This document shows positions 1 to 7,285 of a DNA stretch of 9,914 nt, in pieces. Position numbers and translations under genes: made by a program. The notes under the pieces are model-generated. The model did no database searches and had not been told where the DNA came from. It saw only the letters and a program-made list of their open reading frames with translations. The DNA is from Ramlibacter sp. (GTDB lineage: Bacteria > Pseudomonadota > Gammaproteobacteria > Burkholderiales > Burkholderiaceae_C), in NCBI GenBank assembly GCA_028292185.1, contig JAQGMT010000423.1, positions 1-9,914 on the forward strand. The letters are read 5' to 3'. How positions within the stretch are numbered: position 1 is the stretch's first letter; each line of letters starts with the position of its first letter.

Positions 1-4
1 GGGC

Positions 5-31
5 TTAGCACTCTATCCAAGAGAGTGCTAA
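5..31. promoter_or_regulatory. CIRCE operator (HrcA binding site) upstream of rpoH
   Basis: This is a perfect inverted repeat, TTAGCACTC (5-13), a 9-base spacer, and GAGTGCTAA (23-31), which matches the CIRCE consensus in both arms and in spacing. CIRCE is the operator of the heat-shock repressor HrcA, usually found before groESL and dnaK operons. Here it ends 28 bases before the chosen rpoH start, so HrcA bound here would be expected to repress rpoH. The arms also contain weak promoter-like hexamers (TTAGCA 5-10 and GCTAAT 27-32, 16 bases apart), so operator and promoter may overlap; that part is inference. Confidence 0.93.
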
Positions 32-44
32 TATTCCATATATG

Positions 45-50
45 AAAGGA
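45..50 (+). promoter_or_regulatory. Ribosome binding site that decides the rpoH start
   Basis: AAAGGA lies nine bases before the ATG at 60. The alternative in-frame ATG at 42 has no Shine-Dalgarno sequence ahead of it, and this AAAGGA would fall inside the gene if 42 were used. The start at 60 also gives an N-terminus (MSTAIG...) typical of Burkholderiales RpoH. Confidence 0.6.
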
Positions 51-59
51 ATTTCTCGC

Positions 60-992
<933 letters not shown>

Positions 993-1048
993 GGCGGTTT
1001 GCGCCGTACCGCTTCGCGCCGGCAACGTCGGCTGCGCGAGACACATTG

Positions 1049-1079
1049 AAGGCCCGGCTCTGCCGGGCCTTTTGCTTTT
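1049..1079 (+). terminator. Intrinsic terminator of rpoH
   Basis: AAGGCCCGGC (1049-1058), loop TCT, and GCCGGGCCTT (1062-1071) form a perfect 10-bp GC-rich stem with a 3-base loop. It is followed by a T-rich tail (TTTTGCTTTT). It lies 57 bases after the rpoH stop codon and before the next gene, so it should isolate rpoH from the sensor gene downstream. Confidence 0.88.
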
Positions 1080-1115
1080 CGATGCGTCGGCGTCGAATGC
1101 TGCAACAATGGTTGT

Positions 1116-2873
1116 GTGAGGATTAGGGGAACATCATCCACCTTCAAGGTGGGGTTGCTGCTTGCGCTGTTCGTGCTGCTGGGCGCGAGCATCGCCCGGG
1201 CCGACGAGCCGACGCCGCCCGCGAGTGCGGCGCCCGCTGTGACGATCCAGCTGCAGCCGCAACAACGGACGATTTCGCTGGACGGGCGCAGCCGATACTG
1301 GGTAGACAAGACCGCCATGGCCACCCCGCAGCAGGTGGAGGCTGCCGGCGACACGCTGCCATGGGCCACCCGCCGGCCGGGCATGTCGTTCAACCTGGAC
1401 GGCAAGGCTTTGTGGTTCGAGTTCGATGTCGCCAACCCCACCGGGCAACGCTGGTATGTCGATGTGCAGTCGTCGGGCATCGACCGCGTGCAGATGTTCT
1501 ATCGCGCCCCCGAGGACGGGCACTGGGTGGCGCAGGAAGCGGGGGACACCACGCCGGTTTCGGACTGGCCGATCCCGGGTCGTTTCGCCACCTTCGAAAT
1601 TGCATCGGCGGGCGCCAAGCCCGTGCGGCTATGGCTGCGCATCGAACACGCGCGTGTCGATTTCGCCAGCCCCATCGTGCTGTTGAACCAGAGCGCGCTG
1701 GTGGGCTCGCGCGAGCGAGAGCAGTTCCTGCTGGGTGGCTACTTCGGTCTTGCGCTGCTGATCGCCATCATCGCGGCGGCCAACGCCGTGGCCTACCGCG
1801 ACCGCAACTTCGGCGTGTACGCCGTGTATGTCGCGGCGCTGGCGGCCGGCCAACTCGCGTATCTCGGGGTGGGAGCACAGCATTTGTGGGTGTATGCGCT
1901 GAAATGGAACGAGGCAGCCACCTTCGTCCTGCCCGGCGTGTCCGCGGCCGCCGCGCTGTGGTTCGCGCGCACGGTGACGGAGCCCGGCCGCTTCTCCAAC
2001 GCGCTCGACCTCGTGGTGTGGGCCCTGATCGCGGCACTGCTGGGGGCCGTGGCTGTCGATACGGTCGTCGCCAGCCGCGCCTCGTTCGCCTTGCTGATGG
2101 TGCTGATCATCGTCGCCCTGGTTCTGGTGGCTGGGCTGATCGCGCTGGTATGGACGCAGGGAGATGACGCGCACATCCGCGTGATTGCGCTGGGCTTCCT
2201 GCCGGTGATGGTGGCGGCCGTGTTCCCGGTGTTGCGCGGGCTCAACCTGATTCCCACCAGCGACTTGACGCGGTATGCCTTGTCCGGCGGCGCCGCCTTG
2301 GAGATGCCCATACTGTTTTACGCGCTCAGCATGCGCGGCAGCCTGCGCCGCGAAGCGCAGGTGCGCGCGTCCGCGCTGTCGGGACACGACGCACTGACCG
2401 GCCTCTCGCACGCCCGAACCCTGCTGCCACGGCTGGAGGACGCGCTCAAGCGGGCGCGCAGCCTCAAGCACCCCTGCGCGCTGCTGGCGGTGAGGCTGGC
2501 GAATTACGAGGCCGTCGCCTCGCAATTCGGCCGCGAGGTCGCGGACCGGATGCTGGTGGTGGCCGCGGCCTTGCTGCGCAACGCCATCACCGACATCGAC
2601 CTGGCGGTGCGAACCGGGGAGCGGGATTTCGCGTTGCTGCTCGAGGGGCCGACCACCACCGAAAACGCCATCGGGCGGGCCCAGCAACTGGTGGCCAGCG
2701 GCTTGCGCCATCACGACGCCTTGCCGGGCGCCACCATCCTGAAGTTCAACATCGCCGTGGCCCTGCTGCCGGAGAACGGCCTCGACGCGGCAGCCAGCAT
2801 CAAGTGGCTGCTCGAGGCCTTGAACGAGATTCGCCCGGACGCGCGCAAGGCGATCCGGGCCGTCAACTTCTAG
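1116..2873 (+). CDS. 7TM-DISM membrane sensor with degenerate GGDEF domain
   Basis: The 585-residue product has a signal peptide (about 1-29, hydrophobic core then ARA before DE), a periplasmic sensory domain resembling 7TMR-DISMED2 (about 45-190, with WFEFDVANPTGQRWYVDV), seven hydrophobic helices of the 7TMR-DISM type (about 205-410), and a cytoplasmic GGDEF-like domain from residue 425 (DALTGL). Such proteins usually sense a periplasmic ligand and signal through cyclic di-GMP. Here the active-site motif reads GERDF (501-505) instead of GGDEF, and the upstream segment that normally carries the metal-binding Asp reads VRLANYEAV. It is therefore probably not an active diguanylate cyclase; it could bind nucleotide or act through protein contact. 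The ligand cannot be told from sequence. The start is GTG with no clear ribosome site, but it gives a complete signal peptide. It follows the rpoH terminator, so it needs its own promoter. It converges on sco with only six bases between the stop codons. Confidence 0.85.
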   Translation: MRIRGTSSTFKVGLLLALFVLLGASIARADEPTPPASAAPAVTIQLQPQQRTISLDGRSRYWVDKTAMATPQQVEAAGDTLPWATRRPGMSFNLDGKALWFEFDVANPTGQRWYVDVQSSGIDRVQMFYRAPEDGHWVAQEAGDTTPVSDWPIPGRFATFEIASAGAKPVRLWLRIEHARVDFASPIVLLNQSALVGSREREQFLLGGYFGLALLIAIIAAANAVAYRDRNFGVYAVYVAALAAGQLAYLGVGAQHLWVYALKWNEAATFVLPGVSAAAALWFARTVTEPGRFSNALDLVVWALIAALLGAVAVDTVVASRASFALLMVLIIVALVLVAGLIALVWTQGDDAHIRVIALGFLPVMVAAVFPVLRGLNLIPTSDLTRYALSGGAALEMPILFYALSMRGSLRREAQVRASALSGHDALTGLSHARTLLPRLEDALKRARSLKHPCALLAVRLANYEAVASQFGREVADRMLVVAAALLRNAITDIDLAVRTGERDFALLLEGPTTTENAIGRAQQLVASGLRHHDALPGATILKFNIAVALLPENGLDAAASIKWLLEALNEIRPDARKAIRAVNF

Positions 2874-2874
2874 G

Positions 2875-2894
2875 GCGAGTCAGGCCTCGCTTTT
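2875..2894 (+). terminator. Possible weak terminator between convergent genes
   Basis: GCGAG (2875-2879), a six-base loop and CTCGC (2886-2890), followed by TTTT, lie just after the sensor-gene stop. The stem is only 5 bp and runs into the 3' end of sco on the other strand. The placement fits a terminator for the plus-strand gene, but the structure is weak. Confidence 0.3.
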
Positions 2895-3491
2895 GAGCAG
2901 CAGCTGCAGGTCGGAGGCGAGCGCCTGCGGACCGGCGTCGTAGCGCGAATACAGGCGCAGATGGCCTTTGGTGTCGAAGACGAAGTTCGCCGCGGAGTGA
3001 TCCATGGTGTAGCTGGTCGGCGTCTTGCCCTCCACCTTCTTGTAATACACCTTGAACTCCTTCGCGACCGCGGCCAGCTGCTCCGGCGTGCCGCGCAGCG
3101 CCACGAACGTGGGGTCGAAATTGGCCATGTAGCCCTTGAGCACCTCGGGGGTGTCGCGCTCGGGATCGATGGTCACGAACAGGCCTTGCACCTTGGCGCC
3201 ATCCGCCCCCATCAATTTCCTGGCCTCGGCGACGTCGGACAGCGTGGTGGGGCACACGTCCGGACATTGCGTATAGCCGAAGAACATGACCACCAGCTTG
3301 CCCTGGAAATCCTTCAGGGTGCGAACCTGCCCGTTCTGGTCCGGCAGCTGGAAGTCCTTGGCGTAGTCGGCCCCGGTGAGGTCCACGGCCTTGAACTGCG
3401 GCTTGTTCTCGGTGCAGGCCGCCAGCGTGGCGCCCAGCCCTGCGGTGAATGCGCCGGCGGCGAAGGTAGCGAGAGCGTTGCGGCGGTTCAT
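2880..3491 (-). CDS. sco: Sco/SenC copper chaperone lipoprotein for cytochrome oxidase
   Basis: The 203-residue product belongs to the SCO1/SenC/PrrC family, thioredoxin-fold proteins that deliver copper to, or reduce, the CuA site of oxidase subunit II on the periplasmic side. The N-terminus has a lipoprotein signal ending in LAAC, with the lipid-carrying Cys at residue 26, so the protein should be anchored in the membrane facing the periplasm. The copper ligands are all visible: Cys76 and Cys80 in CPDVCP, and His165 in MDHSA. The family segments VVMFFGYTQCPDVCP and TIDPERDTPEVL are intact, and the length is typical. It is the last gene of the SURF1 to sco operon, starting four bases after the ctaB stop without a clear ribosome site, which suggests translational coupling. 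An Arg pair at residues 3-4 gives a faint Tat look, but the full motif is absent. Confidence 0.95.
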   Translation of the reverse strand: MNRRNALATFAAGAFTAGLGATLAACTENKPQFKAVDLTGADYAKDFQLPDQNGQVRTLKDFQGKLVVMFFGYTQCPDVCPTTLSDVAEARKLMGADGAKVQGLFVTIDPERDTPEVLKGYMANFDPTFVALRGTPEQLAAVAKEFKVYYKKVEGKTPTSYTMDHSAANFVFDTKGHLRLYSRYDAGPQALASDLQLLLKSEA

Positions 3492-3495
3492 GGCA

Positions 3496-4404
3496 TCAGA
3501 AGAGGTAATGGTCCACCAGCAGCGCCGCGAACAACACGCTGAGGTGAATCAGGGAAAAACGAAACGTCGCTCGGGCAAGAGCATCGGAGTAATTACGCCA
3601 CAGACGAAAACCATACAGCGAGAAGCCAAAGCTCAGCACCAATGCCGCCGCCAGGTACAACCAGGAGCTCATGCCGTAGGCGAACGGCATCAGGCAGGCA
3701 GCGAACAATACCAGTGTGTAGAGAAATACCTGCAGCCGGGTGAATTCATTGCCGTGCGTCACCGGCAGCATCGGCAAGCCTGACTTGCGATAGTCCTCGA
3801 CCCGGTACAAGGCCAAGGCCCAGAAGTGCGGCGGCGTCCACAGAAATACGATGAGGAAAAGAATCAGCGCCTCGGGCCCGACGCCGCCGGTCATCGCGGC
3901 CCAGCCCAGCACCGGCGGCATCGCACCGGAAGCCCCGCCGATGACGATGTTCTGGGGCGTCAGCGGCTTGAGGATCACGGTGTAGATCACCGCGTAGCCG
4001 ACAAAGGTTGCGAAGGTCAGCCACATCGTCAGCGGGTTCACCCACGCATACAGCATCCAGGATCCCAAACTGCACAGCACCGCGGCGAACAGCAGCGTTT
4101 GCCAGTCGCTCAGCTCGCCCTTGGCCGTGGCGCGCCAGGAGGTGCGCCGCATCCTGGCATCGATGCCCTGCTCCACCAGGCAATTGAAAACCGCCGCCGC
4201 GCTGGCGACCAACCAGATGCCGACGCACGCCACGAATGCGAGGCGCAGGTCGGCCAGGGTCGGCGCGCCGGGAACCGCGAGCGCCATCCCGATCAGCGCG
4301 CAGAACACGATCAACTGCACGACGCGCGGCTTGGTCAATGCATAGAACTGCTGCAGCTTGATCACCGCGTGCTGGCCCACGGCCTGCGACTTGGCCGTGC
4401 TCAT
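3496..4404 (-). CDS. ctaB: Protoheme IX farnesyltransferase (heme o synthase)
   Basis: CtaB (also called CyoE or COX10) is an inner-membrane UbiA-family prenyltransferase that adds a farnesyl group to heme b to give heme o, the precursor of heme a. The 302-residue protein has the expected set of about eight to nine hydrophobic helices. Family motifs are YALTKPRVV near the N-terminus, [15 protein letters not shown] as the first prenyl-diphosphate/Mg site (the variant form seen in betaproteobacteria), [12 protein letters not shown], and [15 protein letters not shown]. The open frame continues upstream, but the ATG at 4404 is chosen because it matches the family N-terminus, has an AGGGTGG ribosome site ahead, and overlaps the ctaA stop as ATGA (4401-4404). 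That overlap couples it to ctaA, whose enzyme uses its product. Confidence 0.95.
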   Translation of the reverse strand: MSTAKSQAVGQHAVIKLQQFYALTKPRVVQLIVFCALIGMALAVPGAPTLADLRLAFVACVGIWLVASAAAVFNCLVEQGIDARMRRTSWRATAKGELSDWQTLLFAAVLCSLGSWMLYAWVNPLTMWLTFATFVGYAVIYTVILKPLTPQNIVIGGASGAMPPVLGWAAMTGGVGPEALILFLIVFLWTPPHFWALALYRVEDYRKSGLPMLPVTHGNEFTRLQVFLYTLVLFAACLMPFAYGMSSWLYLAAALVLSFGFSLYGFRLWRNYSDALARATFRFSLIHLSVLFAALLVDHYLF

Positions 4405-5552
4405 GTGGCCACCCTGCGCGAATCCAAGCGGGCCGCGCCCGCGGTCGCGCGCGCGCCGGCACTCGCGCGCAAGGCCCAGGTGCACACCACGACCAGCGCC
4501 GCCGCGCCGCCGGTGTGCGACACCGCCGCGGCCAGCGGCCAGCCCAACACCACGTTGGACAGGCCCGTGGCCAATTGCCACAGCGCCAGCCCGGCGATCC
4601 AGTTCGACTGCCGTGAGAGGACGCCGTGTTGGCGAAGCTGCCAGGCCAGCAAGGCCAGCGCGGCGAACAACGCATAAGCGGCAAGCCGGTGCGCGAAGTG
4701 AATCGCGGTGAGGGCCGCGAATGGGATGTGCTCGCCCGCCGCCGTCATGCCCAGATCGCGCCAGATCTCGAAGCCATGCCGCCAATCCATCGCGGGCCAC
4801 CAGTCGCCCTGGCATTTGGGGAATTCGCTGCAGGCCAGCACCGCGTAATTCGTGCTGACCCAACCGCCCAGCGCAATTTGCAGCCACAGCAGCGCGAACG
4901 CGGCGAGCAAGCCTGCGCGCAAACCGGCCGGCACCGCTTCAGGGCCAGTGCCGCGACTCGCCAGATCCCACGCCACGGCCTGGCGGCACAGCAACGCGAG
5001 CAGCACCATTCCGCCCAGCAGATGCAGCGTCACGATCGCGGGAAAAAGCTTCATCGTCACGGTCAATGCGCCGAACGCGCCTTGCAGGCAGACCCACGCG
5101 AGGGTTGCCGTGGGCCACCAGGCATTGACCGGGTCGCCACGCCGGCGCCGTGACCATGCGGCCGCGGCCAACGCGGCGATCAGCACGCCCACCGCCATCG
5201 CAAGATAGCGATGGACCATTTCGATCCAGGCCTTCGCGTGCGTCACCGGCCCGGTCGGCATCGCAGCTTGGGCCTGCTCGATCTGCGCGTGCGCGCCGGC
5301 GGCGGTAGCACTGCCGTAACAGCCCGGCCAATCGGGGCACCCCAGTCCCGAGTCGGTGAGCCGGGTGAAGGCGCCAAACAGCACCAGGTCGAAGGTGAGG
5401 AAGAGCGTGAGCAGCGTCAATGCTTGCAGCCGGCCGCTGCCCGACCCTTGTTGGTTGCGCACCCACACCCACGCGAGCGGCCCCAGCGCCAGCATCGCAC
5501 CCATCAGCATGAGGCGCAGCGCGGGGGACAGGTCGTACAGGGCTGGCTGCAT
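4401..5552 (-). CDS. ctaA: Heme a synthase (CtaA/COX15)
   Basis: CtaA oxidises the C8 methyl of heme o to a formyl group, giving heme a for cytochrome aa3. The 383-residue protein has about eight membrane helices in two similar halves. The four heme-ligand histidines are visible: His114 (EMVHRYLA), His177 (TLHLLGGM), His288 ([10 protein letters not shown]) and His346 (AVSHTGGA). Two external-loop Cys pairs are also present, Cys72/Cys78 in CPDWPGC and Cys241/Cys247 in CSEFPKC. The [10 protein letters not shown] stretch is a strong family mark. Its TGA overlaps the ctaB ATG (ATGA), and its start lies six bases after the stop of the Sco-like gene, so it sits within one transcript. No clear ribosome site is seen, which fits translational coupling. 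The C-terminal tail after about residue 365 is Ala/Arg-rich and not conserved-looking. Confidence 0.95.
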   Translation of the reverse strand: MQPALYDLSPALRLMLMGAMLALGPLAWVWVRNQQGSGSGRLQALTLLTLFLTFDLVLFGAFTRLTDSGLGCPDWPGCYGSATAAGAHAQIEQAQAAMPTGPVTHAKAWIEMVHRYLAMAVGVLIAALAAAAWSRRRRGDPVNAWWPTATLAWVCLQGAFGALTVTMKLFPAIVTLHLLGGMVLLALLCRQAVAWDLASRGTGPEAVPAGLRAGLLAAFALLWLQIALGGWVSTNYAVLACSEFPKCQGDWWPAMDWRHGFEIWRDLGMTAAGEHIPFAALTAIHFAHRLAAYALFAALALLAWQLRQHGVLSRQSNWIAGLALWQLATGLSNVVLGWPLAAAVSHTGGAAALVVVCTWALRASAGARATAGAARLDSRRVAT

Positions 5553-5558
5553 ACGTGC

Positions 5559-6251
5559 TCAGTGGCCCGGACGGCCGGGCTGGTCCCAGGACTCCGAAGC
5601 GCGCAGCAGCCGATCGAGGTCGCGCTTGATGTTCTTGGCGGCGGCGGTGTCCACTTCCGCCGTGCCCGACGCGGGAAACCGCATCATCCAGTTGCCCAGC
5701 GGGTCGACCAGGTACAGATGATCGGCGAGTTGCGAGCCGTTCGCGGGCGCCAACCATTGCGCCAGTTGGCGTGCATCGACTCGCAGCACCGTGGCTTGCG
5801 CCAAGGCCGGCAACAGCGCAGCGCGCACGGGCGCGTCGTCCGTGACCAGCCAGACCCAATCCACCCGCTCCTTCTCCTTGCCCAGGCCTTCGCGCAACTG
5901 GCGCTGCAGGTACAGGTGTTTCTCGCAGCGGGCATCGCAAGCACCGCCGGCCACGCTGATCAACAGCCACTGCCCGCGCAGCGAAGGCAGCGCCATAGCC
6001 CGGCCTTGCAGCGAAGTCGCCGTGATCGGTGGCAGCGGGCGCTGCGGGTCGATCAACTCGCCGTAGTTGCGCCGGCTTTCGGGCCGGATCACGTAGTAGG
6101 TGAAGTAAGACGCGATCACAGGCGCGGCACAGACCGCCAGCACCGCGAGCATCTTCAGGCGCCCCGCCCGCGTGCGCCCCGCATCGCCGCCCACCACGCC
6201 CTTCACGGGCGGAAGCGTGTGCACCGTCAGGCCCAGCGGCTCGTCAAGCAT
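5559..6251 (-). CDS. Sco-like membrane protein with C-x3-C motif (function unproven)
   Basis: The 230-residue product has a short cytoplasmic N-terminus, one membrane helix (about 33-55) and a domain on the periplasmic side. That domain looks like a divergent thioredoxin/Sco fold: GGACDARCEKH carries Cys105 and Cys109 spaced as in Sco CPDVC, WVWLVTDD resembles the strand after it, and ADHLYLVDPLGNWM places His178 where Sco proteins have the copper-binding His (DHS...D..G). I infer a role in copper or thiol chemistry during oxidase assembly; a structural role without copper is also possible. The start at 6251 is preferred over 6293 because AAGG (6258-6261 on the complement) lies six bases upstream and it overlaps the SURF1 end by only eight bases. 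It sits between SURF1 and ctaA in the same operon. In annotated genomes such genes are often left as hypothetical. Confidence 0.72.
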   Translation of the reverse strand: MLDEPLGLTVHTLPPVKGVVGGDAGRTRAGRLKMLAVLAVCAAPVIASYFTYYVIRPESRRNYGELIDPQRPLPPITATSLQGRAMALPSLRGQWLLISVAGGACDARCEKHLYLQRQLREGLGKEKERVDWVWLVTDDAPVRAALLPALAQATVLRVDARQLAQWLAPANGSQLADHLYLVDPLGNWMMRFPASGTAEVDTAAAKNIKRDLDRLLRASESWDQPGRPGH

Positions 6252-6972
6252 GGGGGACCTTGCGCCTTGGGGCGACGAACTGGAACCAGACATAGAGGAT
6301 GGCGATCAGGATGCTCAAGGCCCACCATTGCGCGGCATAGCCGTAATTCGTTGCGACGCTGCTGGCGGGCTCGGGCCATTCGCGCAGCAGGCCTTCGGAC
6401 GGCTCGCCGAGCTGCTGCACCGACAGCGCCAGCAGCGGCAGCCCCGTCTCGGCCCGGAACTGGGCCAAGTCGAGATTTTGCCGGATGGGGCCCGGCGCTG
6501 CGCCGGCGAACTCATAAAGCTTGGCCGGAGGCGGGGCCAAGCGCCCCCGCACCTCGACCACGCCCTCGGGCGTCGTGACCGGCGGCAGCTTTTCGCGCTC
6601 GACGAAATTGCGCGGCGCCCAGCCCCGCTGGACCAGCACCGCAGCGTCGCTGCCTTCCAGCCGCAGCGGCGTGACCACGTAGAAGCCTATCCTGGCCTGC
6701 ATCTGCCGGTTATCCAGGAACACCGTGCGGCTGCCCACCCAGCTGCCACGCAGCACGATGGTCCTGTGCAGCAGATCGGCCGGGTTGCGGCTCGCGAGCA
6801 ATTCCCCTTGCGAGACAGGCGCGAGGGCCTGGCGCTGCTCGATCGCGGCGTGCAGCGCCAGCTTCTGGGCGGCACGGCTCATCTGCCAGATGCCCAGCGC
6901 CAGCGTGACCGCGATGCCGGTTACGGCCGCGGCCGTAATCAGCCAGAACCGGCCCGAACGATTGCCGCTCAC
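6244..6972 (-). CDS. SURF1 family cytochrome oxidase assembly protein
   Basis: SURF1 (Shy1 in yeast) is an inner-membrane protein that helps insert heme a into subunit I. The 242-residue product has the family layout: a first membrane helix (about 9-28) running into LGIWQMSRAAQK, a large external domain with FLDNRQMQARIGFYVVTPL and VLVQRGWAPRNF, then NYGYAAQWWALS leading into the second helix (about 214-233). The length is normal for bacteria. The start is GTG at 6970-6972; it gives the expected N-terminus (SGRFWLIT). The best ribosome site, GGAG at 6984-6987 on the complement, is 11 bases away and touches the divergent DUF2909 start. It heads the SURF1, Sco-like, ctaA, ctaB, sco operon, so the operon promoter must lie inside or beyond the DUF2909 gene. 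Confidence 0.92.
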   Translation of the reverse strand: MSGNRSGRFWLITAAAVTGIAVTLALGIWQMSRAAQKLALHAAIEQRQALAPVSQGELLASRNPADLLHRTIVLRGSWVGSRTVFLDNRQMQARIGFYVVTPLRLEGSDAAVLVQRGWAPRNFVEREKLPPVTTPEGVVEVRGRLAPPPAKLYEFAGAAPGPIRQNLDLAQFRAETGLPLLALSVQQLGEPSEGLLREWPEPASSVATNYGYAAQWWALSILIAILYVWFQFVAPRRKVPHA

Positions 6973-6987
6973 AGGATAATTGGCTCC

Positions 6988-7209
6988 ATGAAATACTTCG
7001 TGGCGTTGGCCTTCCTGGCCATCCTCGGCAGCTTGGGCTCAGCCTTGTTCTTCATGATGCGCGACGGCCGCAACGGCAAGCCCAAGACCAGCAACATGGC
7101 GCGCGCCCTGGCATTCCGCGTTGGCTTCTCGATCCTGCTGTTCATCTGCATTCTGGTGGCCTGGAAGTTCGGCTACATCCAGCCGACGGGAATACCGCTG
7201 AGCCAATAA
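6988..7209 (+). CDS. Twin transmembrane protein, DUF2909 family
   Basis: This 73-residue protein has two membrane helices (about 4-23 and 42-60) joined by a charged loop, MMRDGRNGKPKTSNMARALAFR, whose basic residues suggest that the loop faces the cytoplasm. Size and layout match DUF2909, a family of small proteins found beside cytochrome oxidase genes in betaproteobacteria and other proteobacteria; its function is not known, though context suggests oxidase assembly or stability. It is the only plus-strand gene within the oxidase cluster. AGGA at 6973-6976 is 11 bases before the ATG, longer than usual. A GATAAT hexamer at 6975-6980 would put a transcript start near the ATG, so a leaderless message is possible. 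A strong palindromic terminator follows. Confidence 0.85.
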   Translation: MKYFVALAFLAILGSLGSALFFMMRDGRNGKPKTSNMARALAFRVGFSILLFICILVAWKFGYIQPTGIPLSQ

Positions 7210-7220
7210 ATCCACAAAGT

Positions 7221-7246
7221 ACAAGGCGCCCTGCAGGGCGCCTTGT
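7221..7246. terminator. Bidirectional hairpin between DUF2909 gene and ctaE
   Basis: ACAAGGCGCCC (7221-7231), loop TGCA, and GGGCGCCTTGT (7236-7246) form a perfect 11-bp stem. It sits 11 bases after the DUF2909 stop and about 40 bases beyond the ctaE stop on the other strand, so it can serve both convergent transcripts. The tails are only moderately U-rich (TTGTTATGT forward, TTGTACTTTG reverse). Confidence 0.78.
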
Positions 7247-7252
7247 TATGTC

Positions 7253-7283
7253 CTTCGCGGAGCGTTTTACTTCGCGGAGCGTT
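7253..7283. repeat. Two tandem 14-bp direct repeats after ctaE
   Basis: CTTCGCGGAGCGTT occurs at 7253-7266 and again, without mismatch, at 7270-7283, separated by TTA, for a 17-base period. It lies directly beyond the ctaE stop codon and before the shared hairpin terminator. It may be a slippage duplication in untranslated sequence; no function can be assigned. Confidence 0.8.
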
Positions 7284-7285
7284 CC

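Noticed and set aside
42..59. Earlier ATG for rpoH
   Set aside because: It has no ribosome site, and AAAGGA fits the ATG at 60 instead.
1629..2714. Minus-strand open frame of 361 codons opposite the sensor gene
   Set aside because: It is rich in Gln, His, Arg and Gly with no hydrophobic or domain pattern; the plus-strand frame has a signal peptide and seven helices.
2874..2879. Untranslated regulatory region between the sensor gene and sco
   Set aside because: Only six bases separate the two convergent stop codons, so there is no room beyond the weak hairpin already listed.
4405..4887. Upstream extension of the ctaB frame
   Set aside because: It lies inside ctaA in another frame and has no family similarity; the ATG at 4404 with its ATGA overlap is the natural start.
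5211..6578. Plus-strand open frame of 455 codons opposite ctaA, the Sco-like gene and SURF1
   Set aside because: It crosses three well-supported minus-strand genes and its product is low-complexity Arg/Ala/Gln sequence.
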